A stretch of 64,000 bases of DNA, taken from NCBI GenBank assembly GCA_013285855.1, contig JABDGW010000001.1, forward strand, positions 68,424 to 132,423. Direction: 5' to 3'. Position numbers and translations under genes: made by a program. Under the pieces are notes generated by a model. It had not been told where the DNA came from. It saw only the letters and a list, made by a program, of their open reading frames with translations, and ran no database searches. The DNA comes from Bacteroidota bacterium (GTDB lineage: Bacteria; Bacteroidota; Bacteroidia; Chitinophagales; Chitinophagaceae). Shown one piece after another: positions 24,893 through 34,709 of this stretch (within the stretch, counting starts at the first letter, position 1; each line of letters starts with the position of its first letter).

Positions 24893-26512
24893 TTACTGAT
24901 CTAACTTTTTAAATTCTACATCTCTTGTTCGCCAGAAATAAAATTTTACTGTTGAAATTTTATTTCCCGTATCTCTTATAAACTGCACATCACAGTCTAA
25001 TTCATTTATTTTAAAAGCATCTTTATAAGTTGGCATTAACTGATACACTTCATCGGCATTTAAATGTATCATTAATTTGTTGCTGTCAGGTTGTATAATT
25101 AAAGAAGAGTTAGTTTCATCTGAAAAATATTTACCCGAAAAAAAATTGAAATCCATATCAGCAACAGTAACTTGTTTCACTTTTGTAAAATGAGTCGTAT
25201 CTGCCGGAGAAAAAGCAATATATAATCCTTCATCACCTTTAATATTCAAAAGAAAATTATCAGACTTAAATATATTTTCAGATACACTTGTAAGCGGCAA
25301 ATAATCATCCAATATTAATGTATCATTTTTCGCAGTTAATTGAAATGTTGAATAATTTCTTTCATTCAAATACATGCCTGCAATACCTTTTAGGTAAGCA
25401 GATGGTAAATGAATGCTGCTATCTTTTTTTACCTGCCCTGTTTTATCAGGCACAAATATTTTTCTAACATTGCTGGCAACTTCATTAATGCTGAACTGAG
25501 AAGTATTGCTTAAGATGGCAAATGATAAATTCAGCTCGGGGAATGTTTGTAAAGAAGCACGATAACCAGCTGTTGCGCCATCATGACTAATACTATTCCA
25601 GCCCATAACTTTTTTAATAACCAATCCTGCTGCATAAGAATTTATTGAGCCGTTGTTCAATGGTAATAATTGTGTTTGCTGTGATAACAAAGAAGGATTT
25701 CCAAACTTGCCGCTTTGATAAAAAGTGTTCCATTTTAATAAGTCTTCTGTTGTAGTTAACAAACCACCCTGTCCATAAACATATTCATTCGGCATATTTA
25801 TTTCATAGCCTTTTGCAGATTTTGAATAAGCAACAGCACGATCAGGAACAATGCGATTTGGATCATCTCTCCATTGTGTGTGCATCATTCCAGCGGGCTC
25901 GAAAATATATTTCTTTGTAAAGGCCGCTAACGTTAAACCACTTACTCTTTGAACGATGATGGCTAAAAGATTATAATTTGAATTACTGTACAGGTACTCA
26001 GCGCCCGGTTTAAAATTTAATGTTTTCTGTCGTACAATGATCTCTAACACATCTTCATTCGTATAAAATTTCTTTCCACGTGGCCAGCCGGTTAACTCAG
26101 CAATATCACCCCAGTCTCTTAATCCGCTGCAGTGATGCAACAGGTGATATAGTTTAACAGGTGTTCCATAATCAGGCAATTCAGGAATATATTTTTGAAC
26201 ATCATCATTAAGTGAAAGTTTTCCCTGCTGCTCTAACAAAAGAATAGCAGCCGCAGTAAATTGTTTTGAAACAGAACCTGCTTCAAGAATTGAATTAGTG
26301 GTTAGCGGTACATTACGTTCCATATCTGCAATGCCCCAGGCCTTTGAAAAAATTATTTTGCCATTTCTTGAAACAGATAATTGAATGCCTGGATTTTGAG
26401 GTTGATATTGTTCAAGAGTTTTGTTTATTGCTGATAATGTATCCTGCCATGTTTGCGCAAAAGAAATTTGAAAAGCGAATAAAGAAAGTAACAGCAAACG
26501 TATATACTTCAT
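24893..26512 (-). CDS. Serine hydrolase, class C beta-lactamase-like (PBP4*/esterase type)
   Basis: A signal peptide (1-20, FQISFAQ) is followed by a beta-lactamase fold with Ser80-Val-Ser-Lys83 (SxxK), Tyr175-Ser-Asn177 (YxN) and an HDG block near residue 315 that replaces KTG. The last 170 residues form a separate beta-rich domain, as in many Bacteroidota members. Such proteins act as D-aminopeptidases, esterases or low-activity peptidases in the periplasm rather than as true resistance enzymes. Nothing nearby points to antibiotic resistance. Confidence 0.88.
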   Translation of the reverse strand: MKYIRLLLLSLFAFQISFAQTWQDTLSAINKTLEQYQPQNPGIQLSVSRNGKIIFSKAWGIADMERNVPLTTNSILEAGSVSKQFTAAAILLLEQQGKLSLNDDVQKYIPELPDYGTPVKLYHLLHHCSGLRDWGDIAELTGWPRGKKFYTNEDVLEIIVRQKTLNFKPGAEYLYSNSNYNLLAIIVQRVSGLTLAAFTKKYIFEPAGMMHTQWRDDPNRIVPDRAVAYSKSAKGYEINMPNEYVYGQGGLLTTTEDLLKWNTFYQSGKFGNPSLLSQQTQLLPLNNGSINSYAAGLVIKKVMGWNSISHDGATAGYRASLQTFPELNLSFAILSNTSQFSINEVASNVRKIFVPDKTGQVKKDSSIHLPSAYLKGIAGMYLNERNYSTFQLTAKNDTLILDDYLPLTSVSENIFKSDNFLLNIKGDEGLYIAFSPADTTHFTKVKQVTVADMDFNFFSGKYFSDETNSSLIIQPDSNKLMIHLNADEVYQLMPTYKDAFKINELDCDVQFIRDTGNKISTVKFYFWRTRDVEFKKLDQ

Positions 26513-26660
26513 CTGGAAATATTTTCAATTATACCTGGAAATGTGCGTTTGCAACTTACAAATTTTAATCGCATATACATTATAAAGATTATCATTGTAT
26601 CATAGTATTGAACAATACATTCTTTACTAAAGGAATAGTTTTTGTTCAGGAATAATTGGT

Positions 26661-27203
26661 ATGAAATATATATTGGCAGCAGTTTTATTAGTTACATCAT
26701 GCATCCAAATAAAAAGAAATCCTGTAATTGAAAAACATGCTGATACAACTGCAGTTATCCAGCCTTCATTTTCTTCAACAATAAACGCAGGTAACGCTAC
26801 ACCTGCAGAAGTAGTTAAATACGCTGAAACATTGATTGGAACACCATATCTGTATGGTTCAACAGATCCTCAACAAGGCTTTGATTGCTCAGGTTTCATA
26901 ACATATGTGTTCAATCATTTTAATATAACAGTGCCACGATCTTCAATAGATTTTACAAATGCGGCTGCAGAGATTCCACTTCAGCAATCTAAACCGGGTG
27001 ACTTGATTTTATTTACAGGAACGGACAGCACCGAACGCAGTGTAGGACATATGGGCATTATTATTTCGAATGATTCTATTCAAACATTGTTTATTCATTC
27101 AACTTCGGGCAAAGCAAATGGTGTTACTATTACGCCGCTAAATAATTATTATAAAGGCAGGTTTGTAAAAGTGATCAGAATTTTTCCGGAGAATAATTCA
27201 TAA
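26661..27203 (+). CDS. NlpC/P60 (C40) peptidase lipoprotein
   Basis: A short lipoprotein signal (MKYILAAVLLVTSC) is followed by a C40 domain (about 50-175) with the catalytic Cys in FDCSGFITYVF, the His in GHMGIII and a third polar residue in LFIHSTS. These enzymes cut the D-Glu to diamino acid bond of peptidoglycan stem peptides. The gene stands alone and shares its envelope theme with the L,D-transpeptidase gene nearby. Confidence 0.9.
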   Translation: MKYILAAVLLVTSCIQIKRNPVIEKHADTTAVIQPSFSSTINAGNATPAEVVKYAETLIGTPYLYGSTDPQQGFDCSGFITYVFNHFNITVPRSSIDFTNAAAEIPLQQSKPGDLILFTGTDSTERSVGHMGIIISNDSIQTLFIHSTSGKANGVTITPLNNYYKGRFVKVIRIFPENNS

Positions 27204-27267
27204 TAATTATAATGACTGGGCATAAGGTCATCGCCTTTGCTTATTGCAATCGTACAATAGTTGAATG

Positions 27268-27681
27268 TTATTGTATTAAAGCAGAAACCTGGTTATCGAA
27301 ACTATTAAACGCCGGGGTTGAATATTGCTGTTTCGCTCTGGTGGTTCCGTCTACAATTATTTCAAGTATATAGGTAAGTTGGCTTGATGAAGAATTCTGC
27401 CCTTGCACCTCTAACATCACAGGAAAATTGGAATAATGTTCAGTAACCACCTTAGACCAGCCAACGGTAGAATCTGCTGCAGAGGCGCTTTCCTGTATGC
27501 CTAAAGAATCTGTATATGAGATATTGTTGAAAGGTGTGTAAATACTTCCCGTAAGTTTATAAGTTATAACGTGCGTTACAGCAGACGAAGAGCTGGTTTT
27601 CTTACAGGCATAGAAATTACATATAATTATAAAGCTTACAATAACAGTTAGGCATCTTTTATTATTTGTTTTGAAACTCAT
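27268..27681 (-). CDS. Small lipoprotein, MmpS-like fold suspected
   Basis: The 137-residue product has a lipoprotein signal ending FYAC (about residue 26) followed by a Ser-rich linker. The mature part is a single beta-rich domain, YKLTGSIYTPFNNISYTDSL followed by a Trp and an EIIVDGTTRA strand, an order like MmpS-type and related beta-sandwich lipoproteins. That relation is weak. It converges on the NlpC/P60 gene and follows the L,D-transpeptidase gene on the same strand. Confidence 0.65.
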   Translation of the reverse strand: MSFKTNNKRCLTVIVSFIIICNFYACKKTSSSSAVTHVITYKLTGSIYTPFNNISYTDSLGIQESASAADSTVGWSKVVTEHYSNFPVMLEVQGQNSSSSQLTYILEIIVDGTTRAKQQYSTPAFNSFDNQVSALIQ

Positions 27682-27786
27682 TAATCAAAAGTATTAAAGA
27701 TTTTTTACCCGCGACTTATAGCTTTGAAACACTTTATTTACTTACGTCAACTATTTTTCTAAAAGAAATTTTATTTGACTGATTTT

Positions 27787-29418
27787 TTAAAACATTTTTG
27801 TTGCTACAGCAGAATCACGTTTGTAAATATCATCCCTGAAATTCAACAGACCATCTTCATCTACCCAGGCTGTGTAATATGTTATAAATACGGGCACTGG
27901 TTGTTTTATGTTTACAAATTGTTGGTTACCGCTATTCATTGCTTCTTCTATTTTATCAGGCGTCCACTGCGGTTGATCTCTTAAAAGATAATCAGCCATT
28001 TTTTCTGGCTCGCTTAATCTTATACAACCATGGCTATAAGCTCTTTTATCTTTACTAAAAAGTGATTTGGCAGGTGTATCATGAAAATAAATATCATAGC
28101 TGTTCGGAAATAAAAACTTCACACGACCCAACGAATTTTTTTCACCTGGCAATTGTCTTATAACAGGCAAACCACCTGAATTTCCTGTTACTTCCATATC
28201 CTGTTCTTTAAGATAATTGGGGTTGCTTTGCATTTTAGGCATTATCTCTTTTTTTACAATGCTTGGCGGCACATTCCAATACGGGCTGAACACAATCTGG
28301 CTAAGCTTGCCTGTAAACATCATTGTGTTATGCCCTTCTTTTCCTACTACAACTACCATGTCGAATACTTTATTTTTCCCGTCTACAAAATGCAAAATGA
28401 ATTCAGGAATATTCACGAGTATCAATTGCCCCTGCGGCTCTTGCGGCATCCAGCGCATGCGATTCATGTTAATTAGAATTTGCACAAGCCGTTGCTGCGC
28501 AGTTACATTAATATCTTTTAAAAGATCAGTGGTAACTATTCCATCCTGCGTTAAACCAAGCCGCTTCTGAAAAACTTTAATAGCATCTGTTAGGGTATCA
28601 TCAAACACATTACTTGTATCGGTCGCCTGCATATCGCCTGAAACCTGTAATCTTTTTTTCAATATAGCAATTTGTGGAGAAGATGCACCTTTTTTATATG
28701 ATTTTGCATCACCTGTAATTTCCGGCCATCCACCGCTTTTCACTATTTGAAGATATTTTATTAGCTCACCTTTCAGTGCTTTATAATCATCATTTACATC
28801 AGCAAAATATTTATCGTCTTTATGTTTTTTGTTGATCAAAGAATCAGCAAAAGCGGTTGCATCTTCTTTTTTAAATGGAACAAAACGTTCTGTTTCTTTT
28901 CGCTTCACGTATCCTTTTTCGTAATTACTAAGCGTATAATAAATGAATGACTGCGTTAATGAAAGTTCTGTATTCAAAATAGAAGAGTCCGATGCACTTA
29001 CCTCGAGCGAGTCTTCACTCAACAAGTCGCCCATCTTTTTTTCAAGCGGCTTATTTTTTAATGATGTATCACCTACATAACCTGAATAATTCCGAAGATT
29101 CCAAAAACCCAGCGCCTGTTCTGTTAACCCGTTTGAAGTAAACCATGCATACTGGTAATTTCTTGTATTGTAAAAGCTTCTTATTCTTTGCGCTACAGAA
29201 TCTGAAATAGCATTTTGATTAATAAAGTTTTCCAATTTCACACTGTCAAAAAAAAGATCGCTGTAAGAATTTGAGGGCGTGATGCTGTAATCGCGGTGGC
29301 TTATTTTTTTCTCTGTTTTTGATGATGAGCTATTTTCTGTTTGTGAGTTTGAATGTTGATTGTTGCATGCAATAAATGAAATGCATAAAATTATACAAGC
29401 ACAGAAGTTTTTTTTCAT
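27787..29418 (-). CDS. L,D-transpeptidase (YcbB/LdtD type) lipoprotein
   Basis: The ATG at 29418 starts a lipoprotein signal (CIILCISFIAC); 15 earlier codons lack one. A substrate-capping-like region (about 60-260) is followed by a peptidoglycan-binding repeat (ILKKRLQVSGD ... VFQKRLGLTQDG, about 255-310) and a YkuD domain (about 330-520). The catalytic motif is H-D-T...SHGCIRL, with the Cys nucleophile in SHGC. The enzyme makes 3-3 crosslinks in peptidoglycan in the periplasm. It is divergent from the kinase-like/barrel gene, with 76 bases between the starts. Confidence 0.92.
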   Translation of the reverse strand: MKKNFCACIILCISFIACNNQHSNSQTENSSSSKTEKKISHRDYSITPSNSYSDLFFDSVKLENFINQNAISDSVAQRIRSFYNTRNYQYAWFTSNGLTEQALGFWNLRNYSGYVGDTSLKNKPLEKKMGDLLSEDSLEVSASDSSILNTELSLTQSFIYYTLSNYEKGYVKRKETERFVPFKKEDATAFADSLINKKHKDDKYFADVNDDYKALKGELIKYLQIVKSGGWPEITGDAKSYKKGASSPQIAILKKRLQVSGDMQATDTSNVFDDTLTDAIKVFQKRLGLTQDGIVTTDLLKDINVTAQQRLVQILINMNRMRWMPQEPQGQLILVNIPEFILHFVDGKNKVFDMVVVVGKEGHNTMMFTGKLSQIVFSPYWNVPPSIVKKEIMPKMQSNPNYLKEQDMEVTGNSGGLPVIRQLPGEKNSLGRVKFLFPNSYDIYFHDTPAKSLFSKDKRAYSHGCIRLSEPEKMADYLLRDQPQWTPDKIEEAMNSGNQQFVNIKQPVPVFITYYTAWVDEDGLLNFRDDIYKRDSAVATKMF

Positions 29419-29494
29419 ACACGGCTGTTTTGCAAAACCTGTGCCTGTTGTCAACTCATACAATAGTATCTGCTGGCACTAAGTTTGAAATGTA

Positions 29495-32059
29495 TTGTTT
29501 TTATTAAATACGTTGTATAAACTGCTTTTGATATTGTGGTTAACTGCTTTTGCAGTTCATGGGCTTTCTCAAACTAAGGCTGATACATCTGCTTTTAAAA
29601 CGGTTAGTGCCGGCGCACAATACAGCAAACCACAATTCTATCAATGGTTATGGGGAAAAAATTGCCGCACAGAATGGACAACTCCTGTACAGGCTCGCAT
29701 ATTATTGCTCGATAGTGTTGATGGTGGCCTGACACCCTATAAAACCGGCGGCGGCAATGAAACAAAAACACTCCATTTAAAATCGCCCGACGGAAAACAA
29801 TATACCATTCGTTCGATTGATAAATCAAGAAATGATGTTGTGCTGCCGGAATTTAAGAACACGTTTATTGAAGATATAATTGATGATGGTGTTTCTATGT
29901 CATATCCCTATGCTGCATTTGCAATAAATGTTTTACAGGAGCATGCAGGCATTCCGCATACAAACCCCCAATTGGTTTATCTACCTGCACAGCCTGCGCT
30001 TGATACTTTCAATAAAAAATTTGGAAATGATCTGTACTTGTTTGAACAGAAGTTAGGTGGGGACTGGAGTGCTGCGGAAAATCTTCATAACCCAAAATAT
30101 TTTACAGCAACGGATGATGTTACAAAAATTCTTTTGAAAGATAATTCAAACAAAGCTGTTCAATTTCAATTTATAAAAGCAAGGTTGTTTGATATGCTGA
30201 TAGCAGATTGGGACAGGCATGAAGATAACTGGCAATGGGGTTCTGAGGATAGTATTTCAACTTTATATTTTCCAATTCCGCGTGATCGCGACCAGGCTTT
30301 TTATGCGCACAACGGTGTTTTGATCGATCGCATGTTGTCAGCCCAAAGTTTAAATTTCATGCAGAACTTTAATGACGATACTAAAAACATCATCATACTG
30401 AATTATGAAGAACGGAATATGGACAGGTTCTTTGCAAATGAAATGACATTACGTGATTGGATAAATGCTGCAGATACACTTCAGCAAGCATTAACAGATG
30501 ATGTGATCGAAGCGTCTGTTCACGAATTACCGTCTGAAATATTTAAAATATCCGGTAAGGAGTTAATAGAAAAATTAGAATCGAGGAGAGCACATCTTCA
30601 AAAATACGCAACCGAATATTATCGCTTTCTTGCAAAACAAGTTGATATAACAGGCAGCAACAAAAGCGAAAACTTTGAAGTAGATGGCTCAGCTGCCGGA
30701 ACAACAGTAAAAATTTTCAGAATAGATTCAGCAAGTAATAGAGATGATACAGCTTTTTATGAGAGAACATTCTATCCATCCGAAACAAAAGAAATTATGT
30801 TGTATGGAATTGATGGAAAAGACATTTATAAAATAGACAATGCAAATAATATCGCAATAAAAATCATAGGTGGCCCACAAAGCGATTCTGTTATTGAAAG
30901 CAATAGTAGCAACGTAAGTATTTATGATAATAAAAAGAATTCATTTCAAACTTCAAACACTTCAATGCATTTAAAACAGGATAGTGCTATACATGCATTT
31001 CAATACGATTGGTTCAACTATAATAAGTGTAGCATTTCGCCATCATTTTTTTACGATTATGATGACAGGCTATATGTTGGGCTTGGTTATAAATTTACCG
31101 GCTATGCCTGGCGACGAAGCCCTTACAATACCAAACAAAAAATTGATCTGCATTATTCTCTTTCTCAACATGCAATTAGCGCAGCCTATAATGCGATCTA
31201 TCCAAATGTATTTGATAAATGGAACGCTGTATTTGATGCAAAGTATGATGCTATACGATGGACAAACTTCTTTGGTTTAGGAAATGAAACGCAGTTAACA
31301 ACCACAGATAAAGATTATTTCAGAATGCGCACAAAAGAATGGCTGTTGAGTGCCGGGCTAAATAAAAATTTTGGAAAGAGCAGTGTAACTGTTGCTGCAT
31401 TTTTTCATAGTGTAAAAATTTTAAATGATTCCGAAAGATATCTTTCAAAAGAGTTTTTGCCCTTAAATAAAGATGCATTGGAAAGAAATAATTATATCGG
31501 CGCCCAGATAGCATACACCTACTTAAATGTTGATGATTCTGTTGTGCCAGTAAAGGGTGTTTCATTTATTGGTACCGCAACAGGTATGTTTAATACAATG
31601 CATGATGAGTTCTTTCAAAAATATTATGGAAGAGTAAAAACATACATGCCTTTAGTTGATAAGTTTTCTCTTGCCGTTACAGCAAGTGCTGCAACGGTTG
31701 TTGAGGATAATAATATTTTAAATAGCGCAGAGTTTTATGAACATGCTACAATTGGAGGCCCGGAGAGTTTGCGTGGTTATAAACGTGAAAGGTTTTGGGG
31801 TAAGTCATCATTTTATAATAATAATGAACTGCGTTATATAACAAAACTGCACACACATTTGGTAAATGCAAAAGCTGGTGTTCTTTTATTTTTTGATGAT
31901 GGTCGTGTCTGGATCCCGAATGAAGTATCTAACACATTGCACACAGCTTATGGTGCAGGTATTTTGTTCGCTCCGTTTTATAAATTTTGTGGTACGGTAA
32001 CTTATGGCGTTTCTAAAGAATCAAAGATTGTCCAGATAAAATTCAGCAAGCTTTTCTAA
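29495..32059 (+). CDS. Predicted kinase-like domain fused to an outer-membrane beta-barrel
   Basis: A signal peptide (about 1-25, HGLSQ) is followed by a region with protein-kinase-like landmarks in the right order: a Gly-rich turn TGGGNETKTL (84-93), a strand with TIRSIDK (104-110), a catalytic-loop-like FDMLIADWDRHEDN (232-245, with Asp240, His242 and Asn245) and a metal-site-like IPRDRDQAF (261-269, Asp264/Asp266). This resembles the HipA/CotH/FAM20 branch. After a helical linker (about 330-400) and a beta-rich domain, residues about 500-854 form a BamA/TamA-like barrel ending in Phe. The barrel is well supported. The kinase reading is an inference from motif order. Activity, substrate and location of the kinase part (periplasm expected) are unknown. 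Confidence 0.75.
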   Translation: MFLLNTLYKLLLILWLTAFAVHGLSQTKADTSAFKTVSAGAQYSKPQFYQWLWGKNCRTEWTTPVQARILLLDSVDGGLTPYKTGGGNETKTLHLKSPDGKQYTIRSIDKSRNDVVLPEFKNTFIEDIIDDGVSMSYPYAAFAINVLQEHAGIPHTNPQLVYLPAQPALDTFNKKFGNDLYLFEQKLGGDWSAAENLHNPKYFTATDDVTKILLKDNSNKAVQFQFIKARLFDMLIADWDRHEDNWQWGSEDSISTLYFPIPRDRDQAFYAHNGVLIDRMLSAQSLNFMQNFNDDTKNIIILNYEERNMDRFFANEMTLRDWINAADTLQQALTDDVIEASVHELPSEIFKISGKELIEKLESRRAHLQKYATEYYRFLAKQVDITGSNKSENFEVDGSAAGTTVKIFRIDSASNRDDTAFYERTFYPSETKEIMLYGIDGKDIYKIDNANNIAIKIIGGPQSDSVIESNSSNVSIYDNKKNSFQTSNTSMHLKQDSAIHAFQYDWFNYNKCSISPSFFYDYDDRLYVGLGYKFTGYAWRRSPYNTKQKIDLHYSLSQHAISAAYNAIYPNVFDKWNAVFDAKYDAIRWTNFFGLGNETQLTTTDKDYFRMRTKEWLLSAGLNKNFGKSSVTVAAFFHSVKILNDSERYLSKEFLPLNKDALERNNYIGAQIAYTYLNVDDSVVPVKGVSFIGTATGMFNTMHDEFFQKYYGRVKTYMPLVDKFSLAVTASAATVVEDNNILNSAEFYEHATIGGPESLRGYKRERFWGKSSFYNNNELRYITKLHTHLVNAKAGVLLFFDDGRVWIPNEVSNTLHTAYGAGILFAPFYKFCGTVTYGVSKESKIVQIKFSKLF

Positions 32060-32070
32060 ACTGTAGTTAT

Positions 32071-32172
32071 TTAAGATTTTATTTGATTCAACATTTTTTG
32101 TACAGGATCTTCATCTGCAATTAACTGTTTTATAAAATAACGTTTGCATGGGTTATGCTGCCGGCAACCTAT
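32071..32172 (-). pseudogene. Protein-like fragment with a Cys-x5-Cys motif
   Basis: Between two stops on the minus strand lies a 33-codon frame that reads IGCRQHNPCKRYFIKQ, then LIADEDPVQKMLNQIKS. It has no start codon. The composition and helix pattern look like real protein, and the stop lies just after the barrel gene. I do not recognise the parent family. It may be the end of a decayed gene or a chance frame. Confidence 0.35.
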
Positions 32173-32211
32173 TCATAAAAAAACATGTTTTATTGCAACA
32201 GCATCTCCTAT

Positions 32212-33798
32212 ATGAAAAGACGTATCTGGATTAAATTAGCAGCGTGGATACTTGCATTTGTTATCATAATAGCCGTTGCAGATATTATTTTAAAATCAGT
32301 GGTTGAAAAGAAATTAAGAACATCACTTCAGCAGTTTCAGCCATATATACAATCTGGTTTTTCAAAAGCCCATGTAAACCTGTTTAAGGCTTCGGTACAA
32401 ATAGACAGCTTATATATTTTGTATAATCCTGAAATGAATGAGCGGCATCAGCATAAAATATTTTTTTCACACGCTGACATAAGCGGTATTAATTTTTTTA
32501 AACTGTTAGCAGGTAAAAACTTTTCAGCGGCTTCGCTTAAACTATCTGATGCAAACATTAAGCTTGACAATTATTTGCTTGATAAAAATAACAGGCTGCC
32601 TGCAAATATTTTTAAAAACATACAGCTTCCTTTTGATAATATCTCTTTTTCTGCAGTTGAAGTATTGAATGCAAAAATCTCTGAACAATATAAAAATAAA
32701 ATATCCCCGCTTTGCACAGCTAAAATATTCCTGAATGATGTTGCCATTCCTCATATTGATTCTTCATTCACAAAAAACAGCATTCATTTTTCAAATGTTA
32801 TTTGTGATCTGAATAATGTAAACTACAACCTGCCCGGTTATTATTCAGTAAGCCTTAAAGCGTTTCATATCAGCAGTAAGGATTCTGTTATGCAGCTTGA
32901 TTCTTTAAAACTTATTCCGCAGTTAGGTAAATTTCAGTTGGGTGAAAATCTCGGGCAGCAGGCAGACCATGTTACTGCATTTGTAAACAATATTAAAGTT
33001 TCAGGACTGGATGTAAAAGATATGATGCAAAAGAAATTTGTTGCGCGTGAAATAAATATTTCTAAAAGCAATGCTTATGTTTTCAGAGACAGGCGTTTGC
33101 CGCGAAGCAAAAAAGAACAGCCCATGCCGCTGGATTATTTAAAACAAATTCCTTTTGAAATGCAGGTTCAGCGTTTCAGTCTTAATGATGCAAACATAAC
33201 GTCAGAAGAGTTTCCAAAAGATGGTGTGCACAGCGGTTTTATAAAGCTGGAGCATATATCTATAACCATGATGCCGTTTACAAACCAGGTTCAGGGCAAT
33301 ACTGCATTCATCAGTTCTAATGTGAAAGCGTCAATAATGGGTGCAGGAAATATTCATGCTGTTATTGATCTTTCAATGAAAGATGGCAGTTCGCAAATAA
33401 AAGGAGCTATTGATAATTTAAACTTGCCTGCATTAAACCCTTCAGCAGAAAATCTGGGAAAATTTCATATACAAAGCGGTGTACTTAACCGTTTGGATTT
33501 TGAGTTCACCGCTACAAATACCAAAGCAACCGGGCAGATTGTAGGCGTGTATCATGATCTTATTATTGACCGTTTAAAAATTACAAAAGATGGTTTGAAA
33601 ACTGCATGGCTTTCGAGTTTTGCTTTGCATCATTTCATTATACCAAAAAACAAAGATGCTTCGCTTGATATTAAAAAACGTACAGGAAAAATAGACTATG
33701 TAAGAGATCCGACGCGGCTTGTTACATTTTATTATTTGAAAGCTTTACTTGATGGAATAAGAGACAGCTTTAGCCTTGGGTTTTTACTACCTGAATAA
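32212..33798 (+). CDS. AsmA/DUF748-like membrane-anchored protein (paralogue of the product at 11697-13418)
   Basis: The ATG at 32212 starts MKRRIWIKLAAWILAFVII, one membrane anchor; the nine codons before it read poorly. About 500 periplasmic residues are beta-rich with a DUF748/AsmA-like pattern and no catalytic motif. It shares the DRRLP block, an EEF...SG block and the LNP-AENLG block with the other copy. These proteins are thought to help lipid transport or envelope integrity, by family rather than by evidence here. It follows the kinase-like/barrel gene in the same direction after 152 bases. Confidence 0.7.
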   Translation: MKRRIWIKLAAWILAFVIIIAVADIILKSVVEKKLRTSLQQFQPYIQSGFSKAHVNLFKASVQIDSLYILYNPEMNERHQHKIFFSHADISGINFFKLLAGKNFSAASLKLSDANIKLDNYLLDKNNRLPANIFKNIQLPFDNISFSAVEVLNAKISEQYKNKISPLCTAKIFLNDVAIPHIDSSFTKNSIHFSNVICDLNNVNYNLPGYYSVSLKAFHISSKDSVMQLDSLKLIPQLGKFQLGENLGQQADHVTAFVNNIKVSGLDVKDMMQKKFVAREINISKSNAYVFRDRRLPRSKKEQPMPLDYLKQIPFEMQVQRFSLNDANITSEEFPKDGVHSGFIKLEHISITMMPFTNQVQGNTAFISSNVKASIMGAGNIHAVIDLSMKDGSSQIKGAIDNLNLPALNPSAENLGKFHIQSGVLNRLDFEFTATNTKATGQIVGVYHDLIIDRLKITKDGLKTAWLSSFALHHFIIPKNKDASLDIKKRTGKIDYVRDPTRLVTFYYLKALLDGIRDSFSLGFLLPE

Positions 33799-33834
33799 TA
33801 TTGAGTGTGTACATTATTTAAGATGGAGAGAAAA

Positions 33835-33867
33835 TTTTTCTTTCCGGCATGTTGTGTATGTAACGAC
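33835..33867 (+). repeat. Dispersed repeat family B, copy 1
   Basis: TTTTTCTTTCCGGCATGTTG begins this copy and TGTATGTAACGAC closes it. The left half matches copy 3 (35762-35794); the right half is divergent. Confidence 0.4.
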
Positions 33868-34020
33868 ATCGTGGTTTAATCATCAACACTCAAGTGGTAC
33901 AAAAGCATAGTATAAAAGCCCAATCATCTCAACAAGCTGATAGAGTTTTGTTCATAAAACTTATATTTACATCAAATAGCAACCAGGTTTTCTCAAATGC
34001 TAATTTATAAATTACACCGT

Positions 34021-34692
34021 ATGCTTAAAACATTTTGTATTGGTTTTACAGGCTTATGTATTGCATGTATGCCCGGCTGCAGTTCATCAAAGAAAGCATC
34101 AACAGTAACTGTTATAGGTGCATGGGTGAAAAAAGATTCACTTCCAGCCACTCCGCGTAACAGTGTTTTTATTACAGTGCTCACACAAAATATGAATGTA
34201 AGATCCTCAATGGAAAATGACCTGGCATCAGAAGCTACTGCAAACGGAATTAAAGCAGTAAGAAGCCTGAGTGTTTTAACACCTGTAACCGGCGTTCCTG
34301 ATTCTGTAATAATTGAAGTTTTTACAAGAAAGGTAAAAGAATCAGGTTGCAGCACACTCCTGATGGTTTCATTACTCGATTCAAAAAATGAAACTAAATA
34401 CATCGAAGGTTCATCCTATACTTATGACCCCACTTCTACATATGGATTTTACGGATACTATCCTACCTATTATGCTTCTACGTACAGCACCATATCTACA
34501 CCTGGATATTATGTAAGCAATGATACTTATTATATAGAAAGCAATCTTTATGATGTGGCCACCCAGGGTATACTTTTTTCAATTCAAACCAAAGCTGTAA
34601 ATCCTGATGACATTAGCAAAGCAAGCCATGAATTTGCAACAACACTTGTGGATGAATTAAAAAATAATGGGTTGCTTAAAAAGAAGCGATGA
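34021..34692 (+). CDS. Lipoprotein of unknown function with Tyr-rich segment
   Basis: The ATG at 34021 gives a lipoprotein signal with Cys in MPGCSS; the frame opens eight codons earlier. The mature part of about 205 residues starts with two alternating strand/helix units (FITVLTQNMNVRSSMENDLA, SVIIEVFTRKVKESGC in part), a fold often seen in DUF4136/curli-assembly-like lipoproteins. Residues about 140-175 are a Tyr/Ser/Thr-rich low-complexity insert (YGFYGYYPTYYASTY). No function is proposed. Confidence 0.65.
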   Translation: MLKTFCIGFTGLCIACMPGCSSSKKASTVTVIGAWVKKDSLPATPRNSVFITVLTQNMNVRSSMENDLASEATANGIKAVRSLSVLTPVTGVPDSVIIEVFTRKVKESGCSTLLMVSLLDSKNETKYIEGSSYTYDPTSTYGFYGYYPTYYASTYSTISTPGYYVSNDTYYIESNLYDVATQGILFSIQTKAVNPDDISKASHEFATTLVDELKNNGLLKKKR

Positions 34693-34709
34693 CCCGATAG
34701 TAAGATTCC

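Noticed and set aside
24893..26512. Antibiotic-resistance beta-lactamase
   Set aside because: HDG in place of KTG, the extra C-terminal domain and the genomic setting fit the esterase/peptidase branch, so no resistance is claimed.
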